A stretch of DNA of 64,000 nt from Flavobacteriia bacterium. Lineage in GTDB: Bacteria > Bacteroidota > Bacteroidia > Flavobacteriales_D > Crocinitomicaceae. Below, piece by piece: positions 34,967 to 43,684 of the stretch. Position 1 is the first letter of the stretch; each line of letters begins with the position of its first letter. The DNA is taken from NCBI GenBank assembly GCA_947490145.1, contig CANLGD010000003.1, forward strand, positions 1 through 64,000, written 5' to 3'. Both the position numbers and the translations under genes were made by a program. The notes beneath the pieces are model-generated. The model searched no databases, was not told the origin of the DNA, and was given only the letters and a program-made list of their open reading frames with translations.

Positions 34967-36232
34967 CTATTTTAGTTCCTCAAACTTAGCTTTCATGGTT
35001 GGATTGTTATACGTCAATTTTTTAATGGTTAAATCTTCTGTTTTTTCATTTGCAAGGCGAAGGTTATTTTCTGACGACAATAATGCTTGCTTGGTTTTTT
35101 CCAATTCTTTGATTGTTTTATCAATTCCATTTATTGCTTCCGTAAATTTACGACTTGCCAAATCATAATTTCGTGCAAAACCATCTTTAAAGGAGTTCAT
35201 TTTCTCTTCAAAATTGGTAATATCAATATTTTGACTTTTAACTAAAGCAAGTTCTGCCTTGTATTTCATAGAAGTCATTGCAGCATTGCGTAGTAAAGTA
35301 ATAATTGCAATGAAAAATTGTGGTCGAACAACATACATTTTGTTGAACCTATATGAAACATCAACAATTCCTGTGTTATAGAACTCATTTTCTGCTTCCA
35401 GCAAGGAGACCAAAACGGCAAATTCACATTTTTTTTCATTTCGGTCTTTGTCAAGTTCCTTTAAAAAATCTTCATTTTTCTTTTTTGTTGCAGTTTCGTC
35501 ACCTTCATTTTTCATTTCAAACATGATGGAGATAATTTCGTTTCCCAATTCATCTAGTTCTCTATAAATAAAATCTCCTTTGCTACCCGTTTTTGCATCG
35601 TTGTCTTTTTCAAAATAGGCATTTTGAAAGGCTGTTGCACGCAATTTGTTAAATTCTGTTTCACAATGTTGTTCAAGTGTTTCGCCCAACATTTTGGTAG
35701 AAAGTTTCAACTTCATATCTTTGACACGTGAAATTTCATCGTCTTTGTATTTGATGATGGCATCTTTATTTTGCAATTCAGTGGAAAATTGTTGTTTCAA
35801 AGAACTTTCCAAGTTTTGTTTTTCTAATTCTTTGGTTTTTAAATCATTTGCTAAATTGTCACGTTCTTTCTCTATTTTTTGAACAGCTTCCGTTACAGCG
35901 AGTTTTTTCTCTACTTCAATATTGTCAATTTTTGCTATTAACTTCGTTATCTCAGATTCTTTATTGTTTAATTTTTCAGATAAAATCAATTCACTTTGCG
36001 CCTTCAAAGCTGCAAATTCTTGATCTTTTTTTGCAAGTTGGTCCTGCAACGAATTTCGAACATTTGCTTCTGCTAATTTTATTGCACTTTCCTTTTCATT
36101 GTCAGCAAGTTTTAGTCGGTTTTGAATTTCTTCTTCAAATTGGTGATCACGCACTTGTTTCAAGATAGCATCAAAACTTGCCTCATCTACTTTGAAGGCC
36201 TTCTTACAATTTGGGCAAATAATTTCATTCAT
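34967..36232 (-). CDS. DUF2130 coiled-coil protein
   Basis: A 421-aa protein starting with a zinc-ribbon-like half ([10 protein letters not shown]), then a long coiled coil (about residues 30-180), then the DUF2130 core with [28 protein letters not shown] and [20 protein letters not shown]. The core resembles a PD-(D/E)xK nuclease fold as far as the FEMKNE segment suggests; this is inference. The function is unknown. It is monocistronic and divergent from the VWA gene. Confidence 0.8.
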   Translation of the reverse strand: MNEIICPNCKKAFKVDEASFDAILKQVRDHQFEEEIQNRLKLADNEKESAIKLAEANVRNSLQDQLAKKDQEFAALKAQSELILSEKLNNKESEITKLIAKIDNIEVEKKLAVTEAVQKIEKERDNLANDLKTKELEKQNLESSLKQQFSTELQNKDAIIKYKDDEISRVKDMKLKLSTKMLGETLEQHCETEFNKLRATAFQNAYFEKDNDAKTGSKGDFIYRELDELGNEIISIMFEMKNEGDETATKKKNEDFLKELDKDRNEKKCEFAVLVSLLEAENEFYNTGIVDVSYRFNKMYVVRPQFFIAIITLLRNAAMTSMKYKAELALVKSQNIDITNFEEKMNSFKDGFARNYDLASRKFTEAINGIDKTIKELEKTKQALLSSENNLRLANEKTEDLTIKKLTYNNPTMKAKFEELK

Positions 36233-36587
36233 CTTTTTTTGTTTTGTTGGTCGTTGTTAAAAATAAGTTGATTTTTGTTGAAGGATTTCGATTATTTCCA
36301 CTATTCCGAATTTCTATTTTTCTGAAAACAACTTTATAATCAATTAAGGCACTATTTTTTTATCTAACACAAATATAAACAAATAATGTAAACTAACAAA
36401 ATTCAATCAAGACAATGATGTTAAACATTTCAAAAGTTTTGATACATATTTTTATCAAAGTAAAATTTAATTTATCAACTAATTGACAGGTGAAATGCTT
36501 GTTAGGTTTTTTTAGATAAATTTGATTTAGGATTTTTGCTAACAAAACTTTTTTACCTTTAACTTGTTTAAATATCAAATAATTTTA
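36233..36587. other. 355-base divergent promoter region
   Basis: Between the DUF2130 and VWA genes. A near-consensus TACCTTTA lies at 36554-36561, 26 bases before the VWA ATG. Otherwise plain AT-rich sequence with no gene seen. Confidence 0.55.
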
Positions 36588-37697
36588 ATGTCAAAATCAG
36601 GATATATATTTACTCCCTTTCATGAAGAAAAGAAAGGTAATTTCGATCGACTTTTTGAAATTTTTAGCGAGATAATACCACATACTTCCGGAGATGTATA
36701 CGAAGCCTTAGATTGGATGAAAACATTGGACGACGAATATAAACTTACCACTAAAGAATATACTCTAGACGATTTTTTAGAAGAATTAAAAGAACGTGGA
36801 TATCTAAAAGAAGAAATTAAACCTGATGGGAAAGGATCTTTGGCGATTACCGAAAAAACAGAACGTGTTATTAGAAAAAATGCCTTAGACCAAATCTTTG
36901 GAAAAATTAAAAAAAGCGGCCAAGGAAATCACAGATCAAAAAAAAGTGGTCAAGGTGATGAAATGACGGGTGAATTTCGTGATTTTCAATTTGGAGATTC
37001 ATTGGAAAATATCTCAATTACTGAAAGTTTAAAAAATGCACAAATAAACAACGGAATTGCTGATTTTCGTCTGACGGAGCAAGATTTAGTTGTTGAAGAC
37101 ACGCATCACAAATCTCAAATGAGTACCGTTTTGATGATTGATATTAGTCACAGTATGATTTTATATGGTGAAGATCGCATCACACCAGCAAAAAAAGTGG
37201 CAATGGCTTTGGCCGAATTAATCACGACTTGTTATCCAAAAGACACCTTGGATATTATTGTCTTTGGAAACGATGCTTGGCCTATAAAAATAAAGGATTT
37301 ACCTTATTTACAAGTTGGACCGTATCACACAAATACAGTTGCAGGACTCGAACTTGCTCTAGATATTTTGCGCAGAAAAAGAAATACAAATAAGCAAATT
37401 TTCATGATAACAGATGGTAAACCCAGTTGTTTGAGAATGCCTGATGGCCAATATTACAAAAACAGCAATGGCTTGGATCAATTTATTGTAGAAAAATGTT
37501 ACAATATGGCTGCAAAATCTCGGAAAATACACATTCCAATTACCACATTTATGATTGCGCAAGATCCTTATTTGCAAGCATTTATTGAAGAGTTTACTAA
37601 ATCAAATAAAGGAAAGGCATTTTACACAGGTTTAAAAGGATTGGGAGAAATGATTTTCCATGACTACGAAACAAATAGGAAAAAACGAATTAATTAA
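36588..37697 (+). CDS. VWA-domain protein, partner of a MoxR-type ATPase
   Basis: A 369-aa cytoplasmic protein. The first 130 residues form a helical region (FHEEKKGNFDRLFEIFSEI; DDFLEELKERGYLKEE). The VWA domain begins near residue 180 with VLMIDISHSM, a perfect DxSxS metal site, followed by the later T/D residues in VAGLELALD and MITDGKPSC. The start is set at ATG 36588, giving MSKSGYIF; the track's TTG start is 8 codons upstream. The MoxR-like gene follows 5 bases after the stop. VWA/AAA pairs act as metal-chelatase-like or complex-remodelling chaperones; the client is unknown. Confidence 0.85.
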   Translation: MSKSGYIFTPFHEEKKGNFDRLFEIFSEIIPHTSGDVYEALDWMKTLDDEYKLTTKEYTLDDFLEELKERGYLKEEIKPDGKGSLAITEKTERVIRKNALDQIFGKIKKSGQGNHRSKKSGQGDEMTGEFRDFQFGDSLENISITESLKNAQINNGIADFRLTEQDLVVEDTHHKSQMSTVLMIDISHSMILYGEDRITPAKKVAMALAELITTCYPKDTLDIIVFGNDAWPIKIKDLPYLQVGPYHTNTVAGLELALDILRRKRNTNKQIFMITDGKPSCLRMPDGQYYKNSNGLDQFIVEKCYNMAAKSRKIHIPITTFMIAQDPYLQAFIEEFTKSNKGKAFYTGLKGLGEMIFHDYETNRKKRIN

Positions 37698-37702
37698 TCA
37701 AA

Positions 37703-39163
37703 ATGGACACAAAAATAAACACACTTGGAGCCTTAAAAGCTGCTGGATATATTTCGAAAAGTATCAAAGATGAGTTAAGAGATAACTTAATTTCTTCTCT
37801 GAAACATGGCAAAAAAACATTTCCAGGAATGCATGGATATGAGCAAACCGTGATTCCTCAGTTGGAACGAGCGATCCTTTCAAAGCACAACATCAATTTA
37901 TTGGGACTTCGTGGACAAGGAAAAACGAGAATTGCTCGATTAATGATCAATTTATTGGACGAATTTATTCCTTTTGTTACTGGAAGTGAAATGAATGATG
38001 ATCCTTTGAATCCAATCAGTCGTTTTGCACGAGATTTAGTTGCTGAAAAAGGCGACTCCGCCCCTATTTCATGGCTTCACAGAGACGAGCGCTTTTTTGA
38101 AAAACTCGCAACTCCAGATGTTACAATTGCAGATTTAATTGGAGATATTGATCCAATAAAAGCTGCGAATTTAAAATTATCTTACGCTGACGAACGTGTT
38201 TTACATTTTGGAATGATTCCAAGAGCCAATCGTTGTATATTCGTAATCAATGAATTACCAGATTTACAAGCAAGAATTCAGGTTGCTTTGTTCAATATTT
38301 TAGAAGAAGGCGATATCCAAATTCGTGGTTTTAAATTAAGAATGCCTTTGGATTTACAATTTGTTTTTACTGCCAATCCAGAAGATTATACTAACAGAGG
38401 AAGCATCGTTACTCCATTGAAAGACAGAATTGGTTCTCAAATTTTGACCCATTATTCTGCTGACATAAAAACCGCTAAAATTATCACTTCGCAAGAAGCT
38501 GGAAAATTGGAGAATCGACTGTGTGAAGTTTATGTTCCTGAATTGGCAAAAGATATTGTGGAACAAATAGCTTTTGAAGCTAGAAAAAGTGAATTTATTG
38601 ACCACAAAAGTGGAGTCAGCGCTCGAATGAGCATCACTGCTTATGAAAATTTAATCAGCACAGCAGAAAGAAGAGCAATTTTGAACAATGAAGTAGAAAC
38701 TAGCGTCCGTTTCAGTGATTTAATGGGTATGATTCCTTCAATAACAGGAAAAGTTGAATTGGTTTATGAAGGTGAGCAAGAAGGAACGGATTTCGTAGCA
38801 AATCGCTTGATTTCGGAAGCAACGAAAACTTTATTTTTGACTTATTTTCCTAAAATTGAGAAATTCAAAAAGGAAAATCAAGAAACGGCTTACGATGGAA
38901 TTGTTAAGTGGTTTTTAGAAGCAAATTCTTTTGAACTTTCTGATGAAGCAAAAAATGTAGAATATGAAGCAGCTTTGAAAGCAATTGAACCTTTGGATGT
39001 TTTACTTCAAAAATACCAACCAAAAGTTTCTCCGCAAGATTCATTTTTCTTAAAAGAATTTATTTTATGGTCTTTGGTTGAATTGAAACAATTGACTAAA
39101 AAAAGATCTCAAAATGGAATTGTTTTTAATGATGTTTACGATAGTTACATAAAAGGTTTATAA
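37703..39163 (+). CDS. MoxR/ChlI-like AAA+ ATPase
   Basis: A 486-aa AAA+ protein. Walker A is LLGLRGQGKTRIAR (G-x-x-G-x-G-K-T), Walker B CIFVINELPDL, sensor 1 FVFTANPEDYTNRG, and an arginine-finger region PLKDRIGSQI. It is longer than most MoxR proteins because of an insert around residues 85-140 and a C-terminal helical domain. With the adjacent VWA protein it should form a magnesium-chelatase-like motor; no chelatase H subunit or tetrapyrrole gene is near, so a role in pigment synthesis is not supported. Confidence 0.85.
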   Translation: MDTKINTLGALKAAGYISKSIKDELRDNLISSLKHGKKTFPGMHGYEQTVIPQLERAILSKHNINLLGLRGQGKTRIARLMINLLDEFIPFVTGSEMNDDPLNPISRFARDLVAEKGDSAPISWLHRDERFFEKLATPDVTIADLIGDIDPIKAANLKLSYADERVLHFGMIPRANRCIFVINELPDLQARIQVALFNILEEGDIQIRGFKLRMPLDLQFVFTANPEDYTNRGSIVTPLKDRIGSQILTHYSADIKTAKIITSQEAGKLENRLCEVYVPELAKDIVEQIAFEARKSEFIDHKSGVSARMSITAYENLISTAERRAILNNEVETSVRFSDLMGMIPSITGKVELVYEGEQEGTDFVANRLISEATKTLFLTYFPKIEKFKKENQETAYDGIVKWFLEANSFELSDEAKNVEYEAALKAIEPLDVLLQKYQPKVSPQDSFFLKEFILWSLVELKQLTKKRSQNGIVFNDVYDSYIKGL

Positions 39164-39252
39164 GAACAGTATTTTAGCGTAGTAAAAAAAAATATTTTTT
39201 TGTTAAATTTTTTTTGTTAAAATTTTTTTATTTTATTTGTAAAAAAATAAAT

Positions 39253-41697
39253 ATGCAAATAAAATATACGCTCATTTTCTTTTTAATTTTTTCTTCGTTA
39301 AATTATAATGCTCAAAATTTTGAAATAAAGGTAAAAATTGGTAACGAAGAAAAAGAATGTGATACTGATTTAAAGCAGTTTATCTTAGTTCAAAAAAATG
39401 TAAATAACGATTCTACGCTTTTCGCGCTGCAAGATACTTCTTGTTATTTTTCCAAAGCAATAGTCTTACAGAAGGGGAATTATGTGTTGAAGATTAAAAG
39501 TATATCGTCAATACAAAGAGAAATACCAATTTCAATTACTGAAAATACAAATTCAACTATTGATTTAGGAACAATTATCTTAAGTAATAAAATTGCTCAA
39601 GTTGAAGAAGTTACTATAACTGGAATTCCCAAGAAATTCATAATTAGCGACCCTGAAAAAACGATTATTTTAGTTGAAAATAATGCAATTCTTGAAAGTA
39701 ACACAATCTACAATGCAATTACAAAAATTCCAGGAATTATTCCTAGTCCAAATGGTGGTTTTACCTATTCTGGTCAAATGACTGCAGTATTTTTTGAAGG
39801 AATCCCAAGTAGCTTGTCGCCAATAGATTTAGATAATTTATTGAAAAGTTTACCTGCAAATTCTGTCAAAAAAATTGAACTTATTACCAATCCAGGCGCT
39901 TCTTACGATGCAAATTTCAGCGGAGCAATTATTGATATTATTAGTAATGACAAAGCATTCAAATGGCTATCTGGTTCAATAAGTTTGAATACCGGTTTAA
40001 ATAATAACTTCAAAACTATGCCTACTTTTTTATTGAACGGTAAGGCAAAACGATTTACTTGGAATATACAAAGTACAGCTTCTTATAATGAAAGTAATGT
40101 GACTGAAAAATCTGATCGAACTTATACATTTTTAGATAGTTTACAAGAACTCAATTCTGTTCGACAAGAAGTTTATAAAAATCGCTATTATTCAAATCGA
40201 GGAAATTTGGTGACAAAATTATCGAAGAAAAGTACTTTACAACTAAATGCTGCTTTAAACACCAATTCAAATCAACTTAACGGAAATTCTCAAACAGAAG
40301 CGAATAATTCCACGATTGATCCATTTACATCAAATTACGATTCAAAAGGAAAAGGTTATTTTTTTGATGGTGGTTTAAAATACCGTTTAATTATGGATAC
40401 GTTAAATCGAAAATTGGAATTTTCCAGCAATTATACTAATTCAAACTATGAAAATAAACGAACTATTGAACAAAAAAATTCTATTTCTAGCTATTCACTC
40501 ATAAAATCAAGTAGTAAGTCACAACGTTTAATCAATCGCTTGGATTTAGAGTTGCCTTTCGCAGATAAAAAAACACAAATTAATTTTGGAGCAAAAATCA
40601 CGAATTTTACTGCTACAAATGATGGAGCATATCGTTTTAATGATACAATTCAGCAAGATTGGGAAAACACAAAATTTTCATCATCGATTCCATTTGTCTA
40701 TACCGAACAAAACTTAGCATTTTATTCTGAATACAAACGCCGCATAAAAAAATCTATTGCACTTACTTTAGGATTGCGAGCAGAAGATTTTAGCTTTAAA
40801 GGAAAGGTAAATGAAACTACTCTAATCAGTCGAAATTTCTTTAATTTTTATCCATCAATTCATACTTTATACCGTATTTCGCCAGATATGAACTTGATGA
40901 TAAACTATTCGCGAAAAATCAACCTGCCGAATTACGGAATGTACGATCCAAATTTAACCGGTTACTATGATTCTTACACCCAAAATTCAGGAAATAGAAA
41001 TTTAGATCCTAATTTTCTGCATCGCTCACAGGCAAAATTATCAATTTTCGAATACTGTCAATTGAGTTTAACACATACTTTTTCAAATTCAATTAATCTA
41101 AGTGATGTAAGTGTCGATTCAAGCACTTTTGCTGTAAATTACACCTACAAAACATACAACAACGTTCAGTCTTTTTCAGGATTCTTCTCTTTACCAGTTC
41201 CTTTTGGCTTATTCTCACAAGGACTTGATTTTTTTCGTAATCCAATTAATGTAGATGAAATTTCATTTATGTATCTTTATACAAATTGTAATAAAACAAC
41301 CATTCCAGGTTACAATTATATCAATAAAAATAAAGCTTTGTGGAGTTTTGGCGTATATTCACAATTTATATTGCCTTTCAAAATTCGCCTAAACATTGAA
41401 TATAATTTTACTGCTAAAGGAACAGATTTAATTTCACAATTTACGCAAAACATTCACGACTTAGAAGCAGTTGTAAGCAGAGAATTTAATCAAAATAAGT
41501 GGAGAGTATCTGCTTCATTTCAAGATATTCTAAATAAAAACCGAACTGTTTACAGTACAATTTACAATCCTTTAATAACGCGATCCTACACTAAATGGGA
41601 CACCCAAATTGTTTGGTTAAAAGTTGCTTATTCATTTGGAAAATATGAAAGACCATCTTTGAAGGAAGAAGCAATTCCAAGTGGAAAAGGAGGTTAA
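39253..41697 (+). CDS. TonB-dependent receptor-like outer membrane protein
   Basis: An 814-aa protein with signal peptide MQIKYTLIFFLIFSSLNYNAQ (ATG chosen 13 codons inside the track ORF), a short N-terminal beta domain in place of the usual CarboxypepD repeat, a plug domain (AITKIPGIIPSPNGGFTYSG, ELITNPGASYDANFSGAIIDI), and a C-terminal barrel of the type-3 outer-membrane beta-barrel family. No SusD partner or T9SS tail is present. It lies between the MoxR pair and a YkgJ gene which overlaps its last codons in the ORF track. Substrate unknown. Confidence 0.82.
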   Translation: MQIKYTLIFFLIFSSLNYNAQNFEIKVKIGNEEKECDTDLKQFILVQKNVNNDSTLFALQDTSCYFSKAIVLQKGNYVLKIKSISSIQREIPISITENTNSTIDLGTIILSNKIAQVEEVTITGIPKKFIISDPEKTIILVENNAILESNTIYNAITKIPGIIPSPNGGFTYSGQMTAVFFEGIPSSLSPIDLDNLLKSLPANSVKKIELITNPGASYDANFSGAIIDIISNDKAFKWLSGSISLNTGLNNNFKTMPTFLLNGKAKRFTWNIQSTASYNESNVTEKSDRTYTFLDSLQELNSVRQEVYKNRYYSNRGNLVTKLSKKSTLQLNAALNTNSNQLNGNSQTEANNSTIDPFTSNYDSKGKGYFFDGGLKYRLIMDTLNRKLEFSSNYTNSNYENKRTIEQKNSISSYSLIKSSSKSQRLINRLDLELPFADKKTQINFGAKITNFTATNDGAYRFNDTIQQDWENTKFSSSIPFVYTEQNLAFYSEYKRRIKKSIALTLGLRAEDFSFKGKVNETTLISRNFFNFYPSIHTLYRISPDMNLMINYSRKINLPNYGMYDPNLTGYYDSYTQNSGNRNLDPNFLHRSQAKLSIFEYCQLSLTHTFSNSINLSDVSVDSSTFAVNYTYKTYNNVQSFSGFFSLPVPFGLFSQGLDFFRNPINVDEISFMYLYTNCNKTTIPGYNYINKNKALWSFGVYSQFILPFKIRLNIEYNFTAKGTDLISQFTQNIHDLEAVVSREFNQNKWRVSASFQDILNKNRTVYSTIYNPLITRSYTKWDTQIVWLKVAYSFGKYERPSLKEEAIPSGKGG

Positions 41698-41716
41698 ATT
41701 AATATTAAAAAATAAA

Positions 41717-42592
41717 ATGATTTCCACCAAACTAAATCTTCAAGATATCTTGCCTCTCACTTGTTCTCGAGCAGGAACTTGTTGTCATGGAAATCAAGTT
41801 TTTTTGAATCCATGGGAATTATATTGTCTTGCTAGAGAAAAGAAGATTTCTCCAAGAGAATTTCGTGATTTTTATTGTGATTTTGATGGTATTCGTTTAA
41901 AATTTGATGGGAAAGCAGATTTACGAGGAAAAAAAGCTTGCAGTCAATACCTAGATAATTTTGGTTGCAGTGTGCATATAGGAAGACCTTTAGCGTGTCG
42001 CTTATTTCCTCTGGGACGACAAATTCAAAGTGAAAACGTAAATTATATTTTCCAAGGAACAACATTTCCTTGTTTAGATGGCTGTCCTGAAGTTATTAAA
42101 TTAACTGAATTAACAGTGGAAGCATATTTAAAAGGACAAGAGACAGAAAGTTTTGAAACAGCGCAAGATGCTTATTTAGAAATTATGCAAAATATGGCTG
42201 ATATTGCTTTTGAGTTACTTCTAGATACAGAACTTGCAGCTTCCGGAGAAAAAGAAACATTAAAACTTTGGCGCAAAATGGGGATAGAATCTCCAAAAGA
42301 ATTAGTTGATAGAATTGGTTCAGAATGGCTTGATTTATTAATGATTCCAGCTTTTTTTTCTGAAAGTGAAGTTTTGGAAAATCCACTAATTTTCGCTGAA
42401 AAGCACAATGAATTACTTCAAGAAAAAGCACAAGAAAAATTCGGAAATCTAAAAACTCTAGAAGATTTGAAACAAGCATCCGTTTTAGTTATGGCACTTG
42501 CTTTATTTTTAGCCAAGGCAATTGGAGCAAATCCAACTAGTTTAGCTGTGCATTGGGTAGAAACTGCAAAAAGCTTTGGAGCCAAAGAGTGA
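41717..42592 (+). CDS. YkgJ-family cysteine-cluster protein
   Basis: A 291-aa protein. The cluster CSRAGTCCHGNQVFLNPWE, then KKACSQYL...GCSVHIGRPLACRLFPLG and FPCLDGCPEV, fits the YkgJ/CxxCxxCC family that probably binds zinc or an iron-sulfur cluster. The N-terminal 140 residues hold all cysteines; the rest is helical. I set the start at ATG 41717 (MISTKLNLQDILPL), since the earlier start overlaps the receptor gene and adds a lysine-rich stretch outside the family. Function unknown. Confidence 0.8.
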   Translation: MISTKLNLQDILPLTCSRAGTCCHGNQVFLNPWELYCLAREKKISPREFRDFYCDFDGIRLKFDGKADLRGKKACSQYLDNFGCSVHIGRPLACRLFPLGRQIQSENVNYIFQGTTFPCLDGCPEVIKLTELTVEAYLKGQETESFETAQDAYLEIMQNMADIAFELLLDTELAASGEKETLKLWRKMGIESPKELVDRIGSEWLDLLMIPAFFSESEVLENPLIFAEKHNELLQEKAQEKFGNLKTLEDLKQASVLVMALALFLAKAIGANPTSLAVHWVETAKSFGAKE

Positions 42593-42820
42593 AATTAATA
42601 GGATTTGAAATAAGGTTGAACATCTAGCCATTTTTTATAATGTTCTTTTATGTTTATTTATTGAATAGTATTTTTATTTATGGAAGCTTCTTTAAAAGTA
42701 AGTGTCAAAAAAAGCTAAAGGTAAACACGAAATCGAAAATATTTTTTAAAAAACTTAAATAAATTCAAATATTGATTCATAAAAGTAACTTTTGTCACAC
42801 TCTAAATTATTTGTTAATCC

Positions 42821-42828
42821 TAACTTTG
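42821..42828 (+). promoter_or_regulatory. Probable promoter of the rhodanese pair
   Basis: TAACTTTG fits TAnnTTTG and lies 17 bases before the ATG. TTTG at 42791 could be a -33 box, but the 26-base spacing is long. Confidence 0.5.
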
Positions 42829-42845
42829 CATAAAAATTAGAAAAG

Positions 42846-43082
42846 ATGACAATATTAGATGTAAGAAGCCCAGGAGAATTTCTGGGAGGAAATGTAGCTG
42901 GTTCAAAAAACATTCCTTTGCAAGAAATTCCAACTAGAATTGACGAAATTAAAGAAATGGACCAACCCTTAATTTTGTGCTGTGCAAGCGGAAATAGAAG
43001 TGGTCAGGCTGAAATGTATTTGAAATCTCAAGGAATTGAATGTGAAAATGGCGGTTCTTGGTTGGACGTAAATAATTTATAA
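42846..43082 (+). CDS. Minimal rhodanese-like sulfurtransferase 1
   Basis: A 78-aa single rhodanese domain, close to the smallest functional size. It begins at the LDVRSPGEFLGGNVAGSKNIPL strand-loop, has the active-site loop LCCASGNRSGQA with the catalytic Cys, and ends GGSWLDV. The family moves sulfane sulfur through a Cys persulfide. The next gene, 9 bases on, encodes a paralogue, so the two form a tandem-duplicated operon. Confidence 0.88.
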   Translation: MTILDVRSPGEFLGGNVAGSKNIPLQEIPTRIDEIKEMDQPLILCCASGNRSGQAEMYLKSQGIECENGGSWLDVNNL

Positions 43083-43091
43083 AAAATTAAA

Positions 43092-43397
43092 ATGGGAATA
43101 TTTAGTAGCTTATTCGGAGCAAAAGTCAATTTGGAAGAATGGATGGAAGAAGGTGCAACAATTGTTGATGTGCGCACAAAAGGAGAATTTCAAGGAGGAA
43201 ACGTAAAAGGTTCTGTCAATATTCCTTTGGATCAGTTGAGGTCTGGAATATCCAAATTAGACAAAAAAAAACCAATCATAACGTGCTGTGCTTCTGGAAT
43301 GAGAAGTTCTTCAGCAAAATCTATTTTCAAAAATGCTGGCTTTGAAAAAGTTCACAATGGTGGTTCTTGGAGCAGTTTGAGAAAATTTAGTAAATAG
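43092..43397 (+). CDS. Rhodanese-like sulfurtransferase 2
   Basis: A 101-aa single rhodanese domain with an extra 20-residue N-terminus (MGIFSSLFGAKVNLEEWM). It shares with the upstream copy VDVRTKGEFQGGNVKGSVNIPL, the loop TCCASGMRSSSA and GGSWSSL. Both active-site loops have two adjacent Cys. The pair most likely arose by duplication and handles thiosulfate or persulfide sulfur. Confidence 0.88.
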   Translation: MGIFSSLFGAKVNLEEWMEEGATIVDVRTKGEFQGGNVKGSVNIPLDQLRSGISKLDKKKPIITCCASGMRSSSAKSIFKNAGFEKVHNGGSWSSLRKFSK

Positions 43398-43474
43398 GCG
43401 TTTTTAATTATCAACTATTTGTTCAGCACTGAGTTCACATTGAAAACATTTAAAATATTTAATGCCCATTTTTT

Positions 43475-43533
43475 AACACTTAGAAGCATAGAGAACTTAG
43501 ATTCTTATGCTTTCTAAAGCTTCTAAGTGGTTA
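43475..43533. repeat. Inverted repeat with ACTTAGAAGCATAG words
   Basis: AACACTTAGAAGCATAGAG and, in reverse on the right, CTAACCACTTAGAAGC...AGCATAAG form an imperfect stem. It follows the rhodanese operon by 78 bases and may work as its terminator. The word type resembles the other intergenic repeats of this window but the sequence is distinct. Confidence 0.6.
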
Positions 43534-43684
43534 GAAAACCATGTTTTTCAAAGGATAAACCTATAAAAATATTAAAATCCTAACGGTTAATTTTTTTGTA
43601 CCTTTAATAAACAAAATCTACCATTAAAATAAAACTTGAAATCGAATCCGTTTTTTCTCTCTACTTTTGAAAAAACTACAAAAC

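Noticed and set aside
35646-36168. Two plus-strand ORFs over the DUF2130 coiled coil
   Set aside because: Antisense of a coiled-coil gene gives Leu/Phe-rich artefacts.
36588-39163. Magnesium chelatase for (bacterio)chlorophyll or cobaltochelatase
   Set aside because: Only the VWA and AAA+ parts are present; no large H/CobN subunit or pigment genes are near.
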